51,682 nt of DNA from Pseudobacteroides sp. (GCF_036567765.1 NZ_DATCTU010000133.1:1-51682), one strand, 5' to 3'. Shown: positions 1 to 10,063, numbered from the stretch's first letter. Made by a program: numbers and translations. Notes: generated by a model from the sequence alone, not told the origin.

Positions 1-155
1 ATTCCTTTCCCTTTTTTGACCCGATCTGATATAATTTCATATGTGGCAGCTCCTTTCATTTTTTGTTTTCCCAAACAATAGTTTATCAAACTACCGTCTG
101 GACTGCCACCTTCAATTTCTACGAAATTCGGGACTTACTCTAATTTTTTTGCCAT
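1..155 (-). pseudogene. Broken or overlapping ORFs leaving the left edge
   Basis: On the minus strand an ATG at 155 has a good ribosome site (GGAGG) but reads only MAKKLE before a TAA at 137-135. The same frame then stays open to the window edge for about 44 codons (VPNFVEIEGG..., with one Cys). A second, out-of-frame ATG at 40, preceded by AAAGGAG, reads MKLYQIGSKKGK off the edge. Either the frame from 155 is one gene interrupted by TAA, or the real gene begins at 40 and the rest is leader. I do not recognise either product. What is seen: start, stop and Shine-Dalgarno sites. Everything functional is unknown. Confidence 0.3.
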
Positions 156-204
156 ATTAACCTCCATAATATAATTTTATTAACAACATTCAATCTACCA
201 ATAT

Positions 205-249
205 TTACAATTGCTGTTTATTTTGGGCGGCTCTCTTATCAAGACACAT
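205..249 (-). CDS. Possible 14-residue peptide ORF with a strong RBS
   Basis: The minus strand reads AGGAGGTGAAG then ATG, giving the 14-residue peptide MCLDKRAAQNKQQL and a TAA. The Shine-Dalgarno match is close to ideal, which is why I list so short an ORF. It lies about 50 bases before the next start (155) and downstream of two minus-strand promoters. It could be a leader peptide, a small signalling or modified-peptide precursor with a single Cys at position 2, or chance. No family is recognised. Confidence 0.3.
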   Translation of the reverse strand: MCLDKRAAQNKQQL

Positions 250-984
250 CTTCACCTCCTATAATTAATTGTGTTTTTCGTAAACTTATATCTATTTATT
301 TAGTGGTTTTCATGAGCATTGTTAACTATACACGGAAAATCACTAAGAATTGAAATTTTTGCAAACATAAATACAAACGAAAGCACACAAATCAAAACTG
401 AGGGTATATAAACCCATACTGCTTTGTTTCATAATTTTTAAAATAAAGCTATAAAATTATTAATGAGAAATATTAATTCACATACGGAAGTAAGTTTTCC
501 ATTTTGAACTTTGATAACAATATCGAGTTACAATATTTAAAACGCTTTATCAAATCTTTCATTCTTGAACTATAAAAGAATCTAAAGTGTACCTTTCATC
601 CATTAATAGACAAAAACCTATTATTATAATCTTTTAGGGATGACCTTGAGCCAATACTTGAAAGCTCTTAAAAAAATTTTTATAGTAATTTGAATTGAAC
701 TTTCTATAATAGAAAGCTATTACGATACTATCAATTACCTTTTATGTAAATGTTCTTGTTGTTTTGTAAGAATTTTATCAATTAAAGTATATTTTGTCAA
801 TATATTTTTCTACATAATTTTCACAGTTTTAGGGACTAATGGTTCTTGAAAGTAACTCTCTTTTTAAACCATCATTCTACTTTTCCTAGCATAAACTTTG
901 GCGGTTTATGTACTGTATTTACTCAATCTCCGCAACGTTAAAGTATCACATTTATCGAATTCATAACTCATTGGTTACATTTTA
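250..984 (-). other. Long AT-rich leader without a gene
   Basis: About 730 bases between the upstream minus-strand promoter and the first possible start codon hold no ORF of note on either strand. Small inverted repeats are visible: a 7-bp arm CTTTCTA/TAGAAAG near 701-717, ATGGTT/AACCAT near 840-870, and GCGG/CCGC near 900-935. I could not match it to a riboswitch class I know. It may be a long 5' leader, a non-coding RNA, or degraded sequence. Confidence 0.35.
772..800 (-). promoter_or_regulatory. Sigma-A type promoter, internal
   Basis: Minus strand TTGACA (800-795), 17-base spacer, TAAAAT (777-772). It lies inside the long leader, about 200 bases downstream of the stronger promoter at 1013-985, and would fire in the same direction. 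Confidence 0.5.
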
Positions 985-1013
985 ATTATAACACCCATGT
1001 AACCCTTTGTCAA
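985..1013 (-). promoter_or_regulatory. Perfect sigma-A consensus promoter
   Basis: Minus strand TTGACA (1013-1008), exactly 17 bases, TATAAT (990-985). This is the full consensus. It faces left, away from rex, and no ORF starts within 700 bases downstream. Confidence 0.7.
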
Positions 1014-1225
1014 TCATCTCAATATTACTTTCTATAAAGTGACATAATTTTAATTTACAATAAGCAACCGTAATAATATTTTTGCGTATGTATTTTTTAT
1101 TTTATTCATCTAGACTCTCCTCAATCAAAGTGATCTATAATCTATGCTAGAAATTATTGAGCTTACGCTAAATACACTACTAAGATAGATCTAACCAGTC
1201 GTTAAGAATATAACTTGAAAAGCAT

Positions 1226-1287
1226 AAAAAAGTAACCAGTTGAAATAATTCATAAGTAAGATTTATTATCAACTGGCTACTTTTTAC
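1226..1287 (-). terminator. Rho-independent terminator of rex
   Basis: Arms 1227-1243 and 1270-1286 (AAAAAGTA-CCAGTTGA against its complement, one mismatch) enclose a 26-base loop. Read leftward from rex, the hairpin is followed by a T run. The symmetrical A/T flanks would also let it work in the other direction. Confidence 0.75.
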
Positions 1288-1368
1288 TTTATAATAGTCC
1301 TTTATAATCAATAATTAATGATATAAGTTCAAATAAATATAATTTTTAGCAACCTAAAATATACTTAA

Positions 1369-2046
1369 CTAACAATCCCAGTCATCACTCTTATTGCCGG
1401 CAACCCTATTGAATTCATACTTCTCATTAAGCTTGTATCCCAACACCATGAGCCCGTCACTCAAGTGAACATTCTCTATAATAACATCATAGGGCAGCTT
1501 AAGATCCATTGGAGAGAAGTTCCAAAGCCCTTTAACCCCCAGCTTCGCTACTCTTTCAGCAACAATTGGCGTCTGCTCGAAGGGTACTGCCAGCATTGCG
1601 ACATCAACATAGTTCTTTTCAACAAAGCTTTCCAAATCATCCAAATGTCTTATAAGTATACCTCTTATTTCTGTACCAACCAGACTGGCATCTACATCAA
1701 AAATACCAACTATCTTGAAACCTCTCTTTTCAAAATTGGTATAGTTGGCAAGTGCCTGCCCCATATTACCTGCTCCGATAATAATAGCATTATAGTTGTT
1801 ACTCATCCCAAGAATATTTCCGATCTCATTAAACAGATACTCTACATTATAACCATAGCCCTGTTGACCAAATCCTCCAAAGCAATTAAGATCCTGCCTT
1901 ATTTGAGATGCAGTTATACCCATCCTGCTGCTTAACTCCTGCGAAGAAATCCTCTTTATATCCATTTTTAACAAATCCGCCAAATACCTGTAATATCGCG
2001 GTAATCGTTTCACAACTGCAAGAGAAACTTTTTTCTTTAAGTTCAT
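1369..2046 (-). CDS. rex: Redox-sensing transcriptional repressor Rex
   Basis: 225 residues, slightly longer than the usual 210-215. Residues 1-80 form the winged-helix DNA-binding domain (RYYRYL, SQIRQDL, GYGYNVEYL). Residues 85-190 form a Rossmann fold with GAGNMGQ at about 91-97, which reads the NADH/NAD+ ratio; the C-terminal helix is for domain swapping. In clostridia Rex represses fermentation and hydrogenase genes and releases DNA when NADH is high. It stands alone between its own near-ideal promoter and a terminator. A Rex-type operator lies in the promoter of the hydrogenase operon at 36.6 kb in this window, so that operon is a likely target (inference). The ATG at 2046 is taken as start; upstream GGGGTG is a modest ribosome site. 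Confidence 0.95.
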   Translation of the reverse strand: MNLKKKVSLAVVKRLPRYYRYLADLLKMDIKRISSQELSSRMGITASQIRQDLNCFGGFGQQGYGYNVEYLFNEIGNILGMSNNYNAIIIGAGNMGQALANYTNFEKRGFKIVGIFDVDASLVGTEIRGILIRHLDDLESFVEKNYVDVAMLAVPFEQTPIVAERVAKLGVKGLWNFSPMDLKLPYDVIIENVHLSDGLMVLGYKLNEKYEFNRVAGNKSDDWDC

Positions 2047-2099
2047 CTTTACACCCCAAAGTTTTAATAAATATTGGAATTTAACCTCATCTTAATATG

Positions 2100-2128
2100 A
2101 TTATATCTCTTTGTTATTTTTTTGTCAA
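2100..2128 (-). promoter_or_regulatory. Promoter of rex
   Basis: Minus strand TTGACA (2128-2123), 17 bases, TATAAT (2105-2100), about 54 bases before the rex start codon. No full Rex operator is visible here, so autoregulation is not supported by the sequence. Confidence 0.75.
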
Positions 2129-2194
2129 TATTGTTGGCAGCAGATGATGGTGGTTGGCTTGTACTTTTAATATAGACAAGTTTAAAAAAGTAAA

Positions 2195-2223
2195 TTGCTG
2201 TCGGGAGTGAATTTTGGTACAAT
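2195..2223 (+). promoter_or_regulatory. Likely promoter of the ABC-F gene
   Basis: TTGCTG (2195-2200), 17 bases, TACAAT (2218-2223), 92 bases before the ATG at 2315. The two hexamers each deviate from consensus. Confidence 0.45.
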
Positions 2224-2314
2224 TCAATATGGGACATTTTAAGGTCCGTAATCTTACTAGCAGAATGATGTTTAATTTATCAAAATATCAAACTAATAGA
2301 AACAGGGTGTCAAT

Positions 2315-4231
2315 ATGATAATATTAAATTGTAACGATATATGCCACTCTTACGGCATAAATACGGTATTAAAAAACATTTCCTTTAGTGTGCAGGATGG
2401 AGATAAAGTGGGAATAGTAGGGGTCAATGGTGCAGGTAAATCAACCCTTCTTAATATAATTAACGGCGAGCTGCAGTACGACAGCGGCACTATAAATATA
2501 TCCAAAAACTACAAAATTGGGTTCCTGCATCAAAATACAGGACTTGATACTGATAATAATATTTTTGATGAGATGCTTTCAGTTTATGAAGAGCTCATAA
2601 ATAAAGAGGTACGTCTTAAATATCTTGAGAAAGCAATAAGTAGCAAAGCACCGGGAGAAGAGCTGGATATTCTAGTGAAGGAATATGCAAGGATCTCGGA
2701 TGAGTATTCTCTTAAAGGAGGATATGAGTATAGAAGCAGAGTTAAGGGAGTTCTTAAGGGACTTGGATTTAGCGAGGAACAATTTGATGCAAAGATTCAT
2801 ATTTTAAGTGGGGGTCAGAAAACCAGGCTTGCCTTGGCCAAATTACTGCTTTCGGAGCCTGATATCATGCTGCTGGATGAGCCTACAAACCATCTTGATA
2901 TTGAGGCAATAATGTGGCTTGAAGGCTTTCTTAAAAATATGAAAAAAACGGTTCTCATTGTTTCCCATGATAGATATTTTCTTGATTCTGTTACCACTAA
3001 GACCCTGGAGCTTGAAAACAACTCCGCAAAGTTATATAACGGAAATTATACACAATATATAAAGCAAAAGGAAATTGACAGGGAAATACAGCAGCGGCAC
3101 TATGAAAATCAGCAGCGTGAAATCGAAAAAATGGAAGCCTTTATCGCCCAACAAAAGCAGTGGAACAGGGAAAGAAATATAATAGCCGCTGAAAGCAGGC
3201 AAAAGGCTATAGATCGCATGGAAAAAATCGAAAAGCCCACAGATCTGCCCGGAAAAATTAATATTAAATTCAGAAAAAGCATAATTAGCGGAAACGATGT
3301 CATGTTTGTTGAAAATTTGTCCAAGTCCTACCCTGGAAAAAAGCTTTTTTCTGATATCAGCTTTAAACTTCGAAAGAATGAACGGGTATTTTTGCTAGGT
3401 CCCAACGGATGCGGAAAGTCAACTTTAGTAAAGATTCTTGTATCAAAGCTTCCGGCTGATGGGGGTATGGTAGAGTTCGGACACAAGGTAAAAGTAGGTT
3501 ATTATGATCAAGAGCTCCAGGACCTTGATGAAAGCAAGACAATTTTGGAGGAACTGATTGAATCAAATAACGACCTTACACTGGCTCAAATCAGGACATT
3601 ACTATCATCATTTCTTTTTAAGGGAGAAGATGTTTTAAAGCCCATCTCTGCATTAAGCGGAGGTGAGAAAAGCAGGGTTGCATTAGCCAAGCTAATATTG
3701 TCAACATCCAACTTCCTCATTTTAGATGAGCCGACAAACCACCTTGATATAAATTCAAGAGAAGTCCTTGAGGAAGCATTGATGAATTATGAGGGTACAA
3801 TCCTTTCCATATCCCATGACAGGTATTTTATAAACAAGCTTGCTTCAAGGATTTTGGACCTGGATGGCTGCTCTCTACTAGACTGTGAAGGTAATTATGA
3901 CTTTTTTATAGATTATAAAAACAGGCTTAAAAAGACAACTGAGGATGCATCCAATCAGGCTCAGGTATCCCAGTCAAAACTTGATTATATAGCAGAAAAA
4001 GAAGAGAGAGCCAGGGTCAGAAAGCTGGAAAAAAGATATTCCGATATTGAGAATAAGATTGCTGAGACTGAAAACAGGCTAAAAGTTATTGAGGAGGAAA
4101 TGTTCGATGAAAATATAGCATCGGACCACTCCAAGTTAACCGAGCTTCTCAGTGAGCAAACAAGCCTTAATAATCTGCTTGAAGAGCTTTACAGTGAGTG
4201 GGAAAGCATTTCAACAGAGCTGGGATTGTAA
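2315..4231 (+). CDS. ABC-F family ATPase (YdiF-like)
   Basis: 638 residues with two ATP-binding cassettes and no membrane segment, the layout of ABC-F translation factors that act at the ribosomal E site or protect against antibiotics. Cassette 1 has GVNGAGKST near residue 36, LSGGQKTR and LLDEPTNHLD; cassette 2 has GPNGCGKST, LSGGEKSR and LILDEPTNHLD. The inter-domain linker is charged and helical, and the C-terminal 90 residues form a coiled coil. Length and order resemble Bacillus YdiF. Whether it acts in housekeeping translation or antibiotic protection cannot be read from sequence. It stands alone between divergent rex and a bidirectional terminator. The ribosome site (AGGGTG) is weak. 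Confidence 0.9.
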   Translation: MIILNCNDICHSYGINTVLKNISFSVQDGDKVGIVGVNGAGKSTLLNIINGELQYDSGTINISKNYKIGFLHQNTGLDTDNNIFDEMLSVYEELINKEVRLKYLEKAISSKAPGEELDILVKEYARISDEYSLKGGYEYRSRVKGVLKGLGFSEEQFDAKIHILSGGQKTRLALAKLLLSEPDIMLLDEPTNHLDIEAIMWLEGFLKNMKKTVLIVSHDRYFLDSVTTKTLELENNSAKLYNGNYTQYIKQKEIDREIQQRHYENQQREIEKMEAFIAQQKQWNRERNIIAAESRQKAIDRMEKIEKPTDLPGKINIKFRKSIISGNDVMFVENLSKSYPGKKLFSDISFKLRKNERVFLLGPNGCGKSTLVKILVSKLPADGGMVEFGHKVKVGYYDQELQDLDESKTILEELIESNNDLTLAQIRTLLSSFLFKGEDVLKPISALSGGEKSRVALAKLILSTSNFLILDEPTNHLDINSREVLEEALMNYEGTILSISHDRYFINKLASRILDLDGCSLLDCEGNYDFFIDYKNRLKKTTEDASNQAQVSQSKLDYIAEKEERARVRKLEKRYSDIENKIAETENRLKVIEEEMFDENIASDHSKLTELLSEQTSLNNLLEELYSEWESISTELGL

Positions 4232-4410
4232 AGATTGATTTACTGCTAAAGCACCTAGTAATAATAGCAGATGGCAAATCTAGCAGATAAACAGCAGCCA
4301 AGCATATAGGTCTGTAGTGGCCATATCGCCTGGCTTTGTTTTTGCCTAATAATGCAGGCATGTAATCTACTCAATTTTTTATAATAGCTTCTGTAGCTTT
4401 TTCCAGACAT

Positions 4411-4452
4411 AAAAAATAGCATAATTGACCTAGGTCAATTATGCTATTTAAT
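4411..4452. terminator. Bidirectional terminator between ABC-F gene and cel48
   Basis: A perfect 34-base palindrome (4415-4448) centred on CCTAGG, with A runs on the left and T/A on the right, lies between two convergent genes. It can end transcription from both sides. Confidence 0.8.
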
Positions 4453-4464
4453 TATTAACTCAAA

Positions 4465-6699
4465 TTATTGTGCTGTTTTACCGAAGTTGTTAGCAACGAT
4501 TATAACGTCTGCCATGTTTATAACTCCGTCATTATTTAAGTCAGCATTAGCTTTGAAGCCTGCATCATTAGAAGTTTTACCAAAAGCTCCAGCTATAACT
4601 ATAGCATCAGCCATGTTAACAACTTTATCGCCGTTTACATCACCTTTTAATCCTGAACCAGTTGGAGTTGGTGAAGTAGTACCGCCAACATCAGTAACTT
4701 TATCATCTGGGAACAGCATTGCAAATGAACCCATAGCCATAGCTATATCAACCTGGTGCCAGTAACGGTGATATTTGAACTTAGGACCAACACCTGCTTT
4801 GTATGAGGTTTCCAAGTTACTCCAGTTTGCATCCTGCCTATATGCCGGACGCATATCTATGAACTTCATACCGTTTTTGAGTTCTGCACCCTGTGCATTC
4901 TTACCAGTCCATCCTTGTGGGATATAAACAACCTGGTCAAAGAAACGTGAGTAGTCTCCTCTTTGCTCTTCCTTGGTATATCCAATATTATCCTGACATC
5001 CCAATATTACGCTGTCAAGAAGTTTCTTAGCTATATCATGTGCTTCCTGGTCATATGTATGGTGCTTCTTGGTACCTGCTGCGTAAAAAGCAAGCAAGTT
5101 AGCTGTTGAACCAGCAATACCTATGTCAGAACCATATGAAGTAATTGTAGCATGGAGATTTGGATTTCCTGTGTATGTACCAGTCCATGTATCTGGCTGA
5201 CCTTCCCATTCAATATCTGAAGGAATTTCAAATTCGCCTGGACCAGTAACCCTTATGTTTGGTTTTACCCAATCAACCCATTTCTTCATTATCTTGTATG
5301 CTCTTTCATCACCAGTTTCATAGTAGTACTCAGCCGTACGCTGCAGACCCCAAGCCTGGAAACCGTACCATCTGTTACTTGGCGGATCGTGCCATACTGG
5401 CTGCCAGTCATATGCCATTTCATAGAATGTCGAGATACCTGCTGGATATGGATCATACTTGTCATTCCATGAGTTGTTACATCCGCCGGCTATAGCACCT
5501 TCAGCTGACTGTAACCACTGTAAGAGTTCTAGCTGTCTGTCCAAACTCTTTGCCCAGTCTGAAGCACCATTTGAAGACTTTGGCTTTAACTCGGATACTG
5601 TTGATAAAGCGTATGCAGTCATAGGATTCTGATATCCCTGATGGCTCGCACTGCTTCCTTCTTTCCATGCCCAACCTTGAGAAGTTGTAGGAGCACCCCA
5701 TGCAGTGTACCATGAAATGAGGTAGTGCATTGAGTTTGTACCGTCTCCGGCAGTACTGGTTATGCTGGTATTCTTAGCAATAGGCTTCATGTATTTGTCA
5801 TACATTACATATCTTAAGTAGTCACCCATTTTAGCAGCTCTTGCATTTTGAGTAGTGATCTGGCTTGATTTGCCTTGCTCTTTTGCCCATTTAACAGCCC
5901 AGTAAGCAGCTTGTACTGAACGAGCATCAGCATCACCCGCAACAGAATAACGCCATTGCTGTGCGTATGTATCCTGTGCTACGAACAGTGATCCGAAACC
6001 ACCCTTTGAAGTATTACCCCATTTATATGTCTCCCAGCATGGGAATGGAACTGTTTCCCAACATGATTCCTGCTCACCTCTCTGGTAAGTGTTTATCTGG
6101 GACATTCTGCTTGTTCCGTCACCTTTGTTACCGTATTTGTACCAGTTGTCTACGTCGAAAATCCAATGCATAAGATACATGCTGTCTTTTCCGTATGCAG
6201 ATTTGAGCTGTGCATGCAATGCATCCTTACCAGTAGGAGCATTGAGGTTCAACTGTCCTGGATAATCTTCAGGTAAAGCACCACCAGGTACAAATGAAGC
6301 ACACTTGCTCGGGTCATAATCCTTTAAGTTTGGTTGATCGGTATCTGAAGGAATATAATACTTTTCAGTAACATCCCAAGCCTTGTTGTACATTGTCCAG
6401 TCGCCTGAAAGCTTACCGTACATAGCTTCTACCCAAACATAGTAGCTGGCAGTTTCTGATGAAGTCTCATGTCCATAGTCAGGAGCTTCAACCATCATGG
6501 TTTCGATTGAGTGGTAAGGAATACCTTCCTGACTGAAATATCCGTTTGCTGGATTGTTGATCTTTTCATGCAGATCCATGAACGCATCTTTGTATGTGGT
6601 CCCTACCTTCGGTGCAGCCGCAAATGAAGTAGCCAAAGCACTAACTGTCATGAACGTACATAATGTAATTGATACATACTTTTTTGTCTTTTTTAACAC
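4465..6699 (-). CDS. cel48: Cellulosomal GH48 exoglucanase with type-II-like dockerin
   Basis: 744 residues; processive reducing-end cellobiohydrolase, usually the most abundant cellulosome enzyme. Signal peptide at 1-29 ends AAA. The GH48 module covers about 32-660. E71 and E82 (in EAPDYGHETSSE) are spaced 11 apart, like the two catalytic glutamates of Cel48F. A short Thr/Pro linker leads to a dockerin at about 684-744 with loops DVNGDKVVNMAD and DLNNDGVINMAD. Type I dockerins usually carry Ser/Thr where this has Met-Ala; the NMAD pattern is the type II look. Start is GTG, chosen because AGGAGG lies 9 bases upstream. It is transcribed alone, convergent with the ABC-F gene, behind a 400-base leader. 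Secreted and carried on a scaffoldin that is not in this window. Confidence 0.96.
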   Translation of the reverse strand: MLKKTKKYVSITLCTFMTVSALATSFAAAPKVGTTYKDAFMDLHEKINNPANGYFSQEGIPYHSIETMMVEAPDYGHETSSETASYYVWVEAMYGKLSGDWTMYNKAWDVTEKYYIPSDTDQPNLKDYDPSKCASFVPGGALPEDYPGQLNLNAPTGKDALHAQLKSAYGKDSMYLMHWIFDVDNWYKYGNKGDGTSRMSQINTYQRGEQESCWETVPFPCWETYKWGNTSKGGFGSLFVAQDTYAQQWRYSVAGDADARSVQAAYWAVKWAKEQGKSSQITTQNARAAKMGDYLRYVMYDKYMKPIAKNTSITSTAGDGTNSMHYLISWYTAWGAPTTSQGWAWKEGSSASHQGYQNPMTAYALSTVSELKPKSSNGASDWAKSLDRQLELLQWLQSAEGAIAGGCNNSWNDKYDPYPAGISTFYEMAYDWQPVWHDPPSNRWYGFQAWGLQRTAEYYYETGDERAYKIMKKWVDWVKPNIRVTGPGEFEIPSDIEWEGQPDTWTGTYTGNPNLHATITSYGSDIGIAGSTANLLAFYAAGTKKHHTYDQEAHDIAKKLLDSVILGCQDNIGYTKEEQRGDYSRFFDQVVYIPQGWTGKNAQGAELKNGMKFIDMRPAYRQDANWSNLETSYKAGVGPKFKYHRYWHQVDIAMAMGSFAMLFPDDKVTDVGGTTSPTPTGSGLKGDVNGDKVVNMADAIVIAGAFGKTSNDAGFKANADLNNDGVINMADVIIVANNFGKTAQ

Positions 6700-7113
6700 T
6701 TGTACTTCCCTCCTAATTAATAATATTAACTGATTTGTGTAGTATTAGATTAACCTTTTAGATTTAAGGTTGTCCCTCCTTTCTCGTGAAATGAATATTA
6801 AAGCAACCTAAAATTAACCATTTCTGAATTAACAGGTCACACTCGCAAGAAAAAATTATGTTAGAATAGGATATTATTATTTTGCACTTCCAAATATCAT
6901 AATTTAATAAAAAAATAATATATCCTTATTCAATTATAAAATAATATTTTTTTATTCAAAATAGACTATCTTGTTTAAAATTGTATTATGTTGTTATTTA
7001 TTTTTCATATCGTTTAGCACCACAGCATTAAAAGCCGCATAAGGTGTGTCTTTTGCGGCTCCTGAACAAATGGATATTTATTGAATAAATAAGGTTTTCT
7101 AATCAAATACAAG
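6700..7113 (-). other. Upstream region of cel48
   Basis: Some 414 bases, very AT-rich, separate cwlD from cel48. It holds the cwlD hairpin (7033-7060), a second AGGAGG-like tract near 6775-6783 without a start codon, and a possible weak promoter (TTTTGA, 17 bases, TATAAT, about 6935-6962). I found no convincing SigI-type promoter (CCC...CGAA). Confidence 0.4.
7033..7064 (-). terminator. Weak terminator after cwlD
   Basis: Arms AGCCGCA (7033-7039) and TGCGGCT (7054-7060). Read leftward from cwlD it is followed by TTTT only, so termination may be partial. Confidence 0.55.
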
Positions 7114-7830
7114 TTAGTTTTTTGCAAAATAAGCTTTTATACCCTCTTTCACAGCAAAGGCAGTTTTATCCTGGTACTCCTTAGTTTGGAGCTTCTGCTC
7201 CTCTTCCTGATTTGAAAGGAAGCCACACTCAACAACTACCGATGTAGTTTTACAATCCTTCAATATAATTATTGGTTCCTTTTTGACCAGAGCTTCTCTC
7301 TTGTTTGATGGGTCGAGATTTTCTCTAATGGACTTCTGTATGCTCATGGCCAGTTTCTGGCTTTGGGGCATATCTGGCGGAAAAAATGTCTGGGCACCGA
7401 AATACTTTGTTTGAGGAAATTTATTTAAATGAATACTTACTACAATATCAGCACCTGCCTCATCCATCATTTTCTTTCTTCTTAAAAGATCCTGCTTTCT
7501 TTTTTGAACTATGTTTGTTGTATCTTCCTGGTATTGAAGCTTATCTTCTTCTCTGGTAAGAATAACCTTATAATTTTCTGCTTCCAGAAGCCTTTTAATT
7601 TCAAATACAATATTGAGGTTAATATCCTTCTCCTTTATTTGGCTATAGTCGCTTACTGCCCCGGGGTCCTCACCTCCGTGTCCCGCATCAAGAAGAACTG
7701 TCTTTTGTGTGTTATTGGAGTTTGCCGGAGATGCCTTCCCACGCCCCGGGTTTAGGGTGTATAAAGCAATTGCAAGCACAAATATCATTCCAATGAGCAA
7801 GATATTGTTTCTTTTCATTATTACTATCAT
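7114..7830 (-). CDS. cwlD: N-acetylmuramoyl-L-alanine amidase, CwlD-like
   Basis: 238 residues, an Amidase_3 zinc enzyme that cuts the bond between muramic acid and L-alanine. A membrane anchor lies at about 9-25. Motifs in order: LLDAGHGGEDPGA (first zinc His), NIVFEIKRLLE (zinc Glu), VSIHLNKF (second zinc His) and VVVECGFLSNQEEE (catalytic Glu). There is no cell-wall-binding repeat, and the short single-domain form with an N-terminal anchor fits CwlD, which makes muramic delta-lactam in the spore cortex. The first ATG is used because AGGTGG lies 7 bases upstream; another ATG sits four codons later. Monocistronic, divergent from sigI. Confidence 0.85.
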   Translation of the reverse strand: MIVIMKRNNILLIGMIFVLAIALYTLNPGRGKASPANSNNTQKTVLLDAGHGGEDPGAVSDYSQIKEKDINLNIVFEIKRLLEAENYKVILTREEDKLQYQEDTTNIVQKRKQDLLRRKKMMDEAGADIVVSIHLNKFPQTKYFGAQTFFPPDMPQSQKLAMSIQKSIRENLDPSNKREALVKKEPIIILKDCKTTSVVVECGFLSNQEEEQKLQTKEYQDKTAFAVKEGIKAYFAKN

Positions 7831-7920
7831 ATATTTACCACCTGTAAATGTATTTTCAGTATAAAAATATTCGGCATACTGTTTGTCATATTCATTTTAT
7901 TTGAACAAAATCTCTTGTGA

Positions 7921-7952
7921 TTTTGCAACCTTGGTCATTGTCGTGAGAAATT
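7921..7952 (+). repeat. 32-base repeat, copy 1 (upstream of sigI)
   Basis: TTTTGCAACCTTG followed by a variable middle and TGAGAAATT. It matches 28 of 32 bases with 49950-49981, upstream of the gerW-like gene, in the same orientation to the downstream gene. Confidence 0.6.
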
Positions 7953-8015
7953 GTGGTGTATTATCATATTTTCCTTGACATATAAAACCCAAAATTGAAT
8001 TTTCAGAGATTGGGT

Positions 8016-8044
8016 TTGTATAATTAAAACAGTAGTGTTATAAT
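8016..8044 (+). promoter_or_regulatory. Likely promoter of sigI-rsgI
   Basis: TTGTAT (8016-8021), 17 bases, TATAAT (8039-8044), 49 bases before the sigI start. Just upstream is an inverted repeat AAACCCAA...TTGGGTTT (about 7985-8017) which could be a regulator site. A further TTGACA sits at 7975-7980 without a good -10. Confidence 0.55.
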
Positions 8045-8092
8045 TTCTATGTCAAATAGCATATCTAAAAATTCCTCGTCAGGAGAATTAAT

Positions 8093-8802
8093 ATGAATGA
8101 TAACTCGCTTAACGAAAGAGTTCAGAGAATTAAAAACTTTGATAACGAAATTAATAAGCTCGTTGAGGAATATAAGCCGTTTATAGCATCATGTGTTGAG
8201 AAGGCAACAGGCCGATATGTACGATATGGAGAGGATGATGAGCTGAGCATTGCACTTTTAGCTTTTGTTGAAGCCATTAAGTCATTTGATATTTCTAAAG
8301 GTAATTTTCTTTCATTTTCACAAAACGTTATCAAGCGAAGGCTGATTGATTACTTCAGAAAAGAAAGCAAGCACAATAAAATTGTCTCAATTAATGCTTA
8401 TATGAATGACGATGAGGACAATGAGCAGGACTTAAGTGCAGGAGAGGCCCTGGGCAAGTATTCCCAAGATAGAATCAGTGAATACAGACGTTTGGAATTG
8501 CAAGAATTGAAGAAGGAGCTTTTGTCATGGGATATTTCATTTTTAGAATTGACAAGTGCATCTCCCAAGTCCGAGAAGACACGCAAAACATATAAAGATA
8601 TTATTCAATATCTCATAAAGCACCCCGAGCTATTGGACCACATCAAAAAGAAAAAACTTCTTCCAATAGCTGAGATAGAAAAAAATACGAAGATACCCCG
8701 AAAAACCATTGAAAGGTCACGAAAATATATATTAGCCGTTATAATAATATTAACCGGTGATTATCAATATGTGAAAGATTACATAAATTTGGAGGTGGTA
8801 AA

Positions 8803-8806
<4 letters not shown>
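8093..8806 (+). CDS. sigI: RNA polymerase sigma factor SigI
   Basis: 237 residues, sigma-I family. Region 2 is seen in the N-terminal half (FIASCVEKATGRYV, ALLAFVEAIKSFD, FSQNVIKRRLIDYFRKE). The C-terminal half is the sigma-I-specific region that replaces an ordinary region 4, with IPRKTIERSRKYILAVIII near residue 200. In cellulosome-forming clostridia such factors drive cellulosomal genes when the partner RsgI senses polysaccharide. The stop codon overlaps the rsgI start (ATGA), so both are one translationally coupled unit. Ribosome site AGGAGA. Confidence 0.93.
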
Positions 8807-10029
<1,223 letters not shown>

Positions 10030-10063
10030 TTTTGGAAAAACATATAGATATAATACGCATAAG

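Noticed and set aside
319..327. TTGTTAAC, a possible Rex half-site
   Set aside because: Only one arm matches; the other arm of the palindrome is missing.
4415..4448. 34-base perfect palindrome as IS end or attachment site
   Set aside because: It lies between convergent genes with A/T flanks and needs no other explanation than a bidirectional terminator; no transposase is near.
6720..7020. Possible SigI promoter of cel48
   Set aside because: I looked for CCC about 14-17 bases before CGAA on the minus strand and found none.
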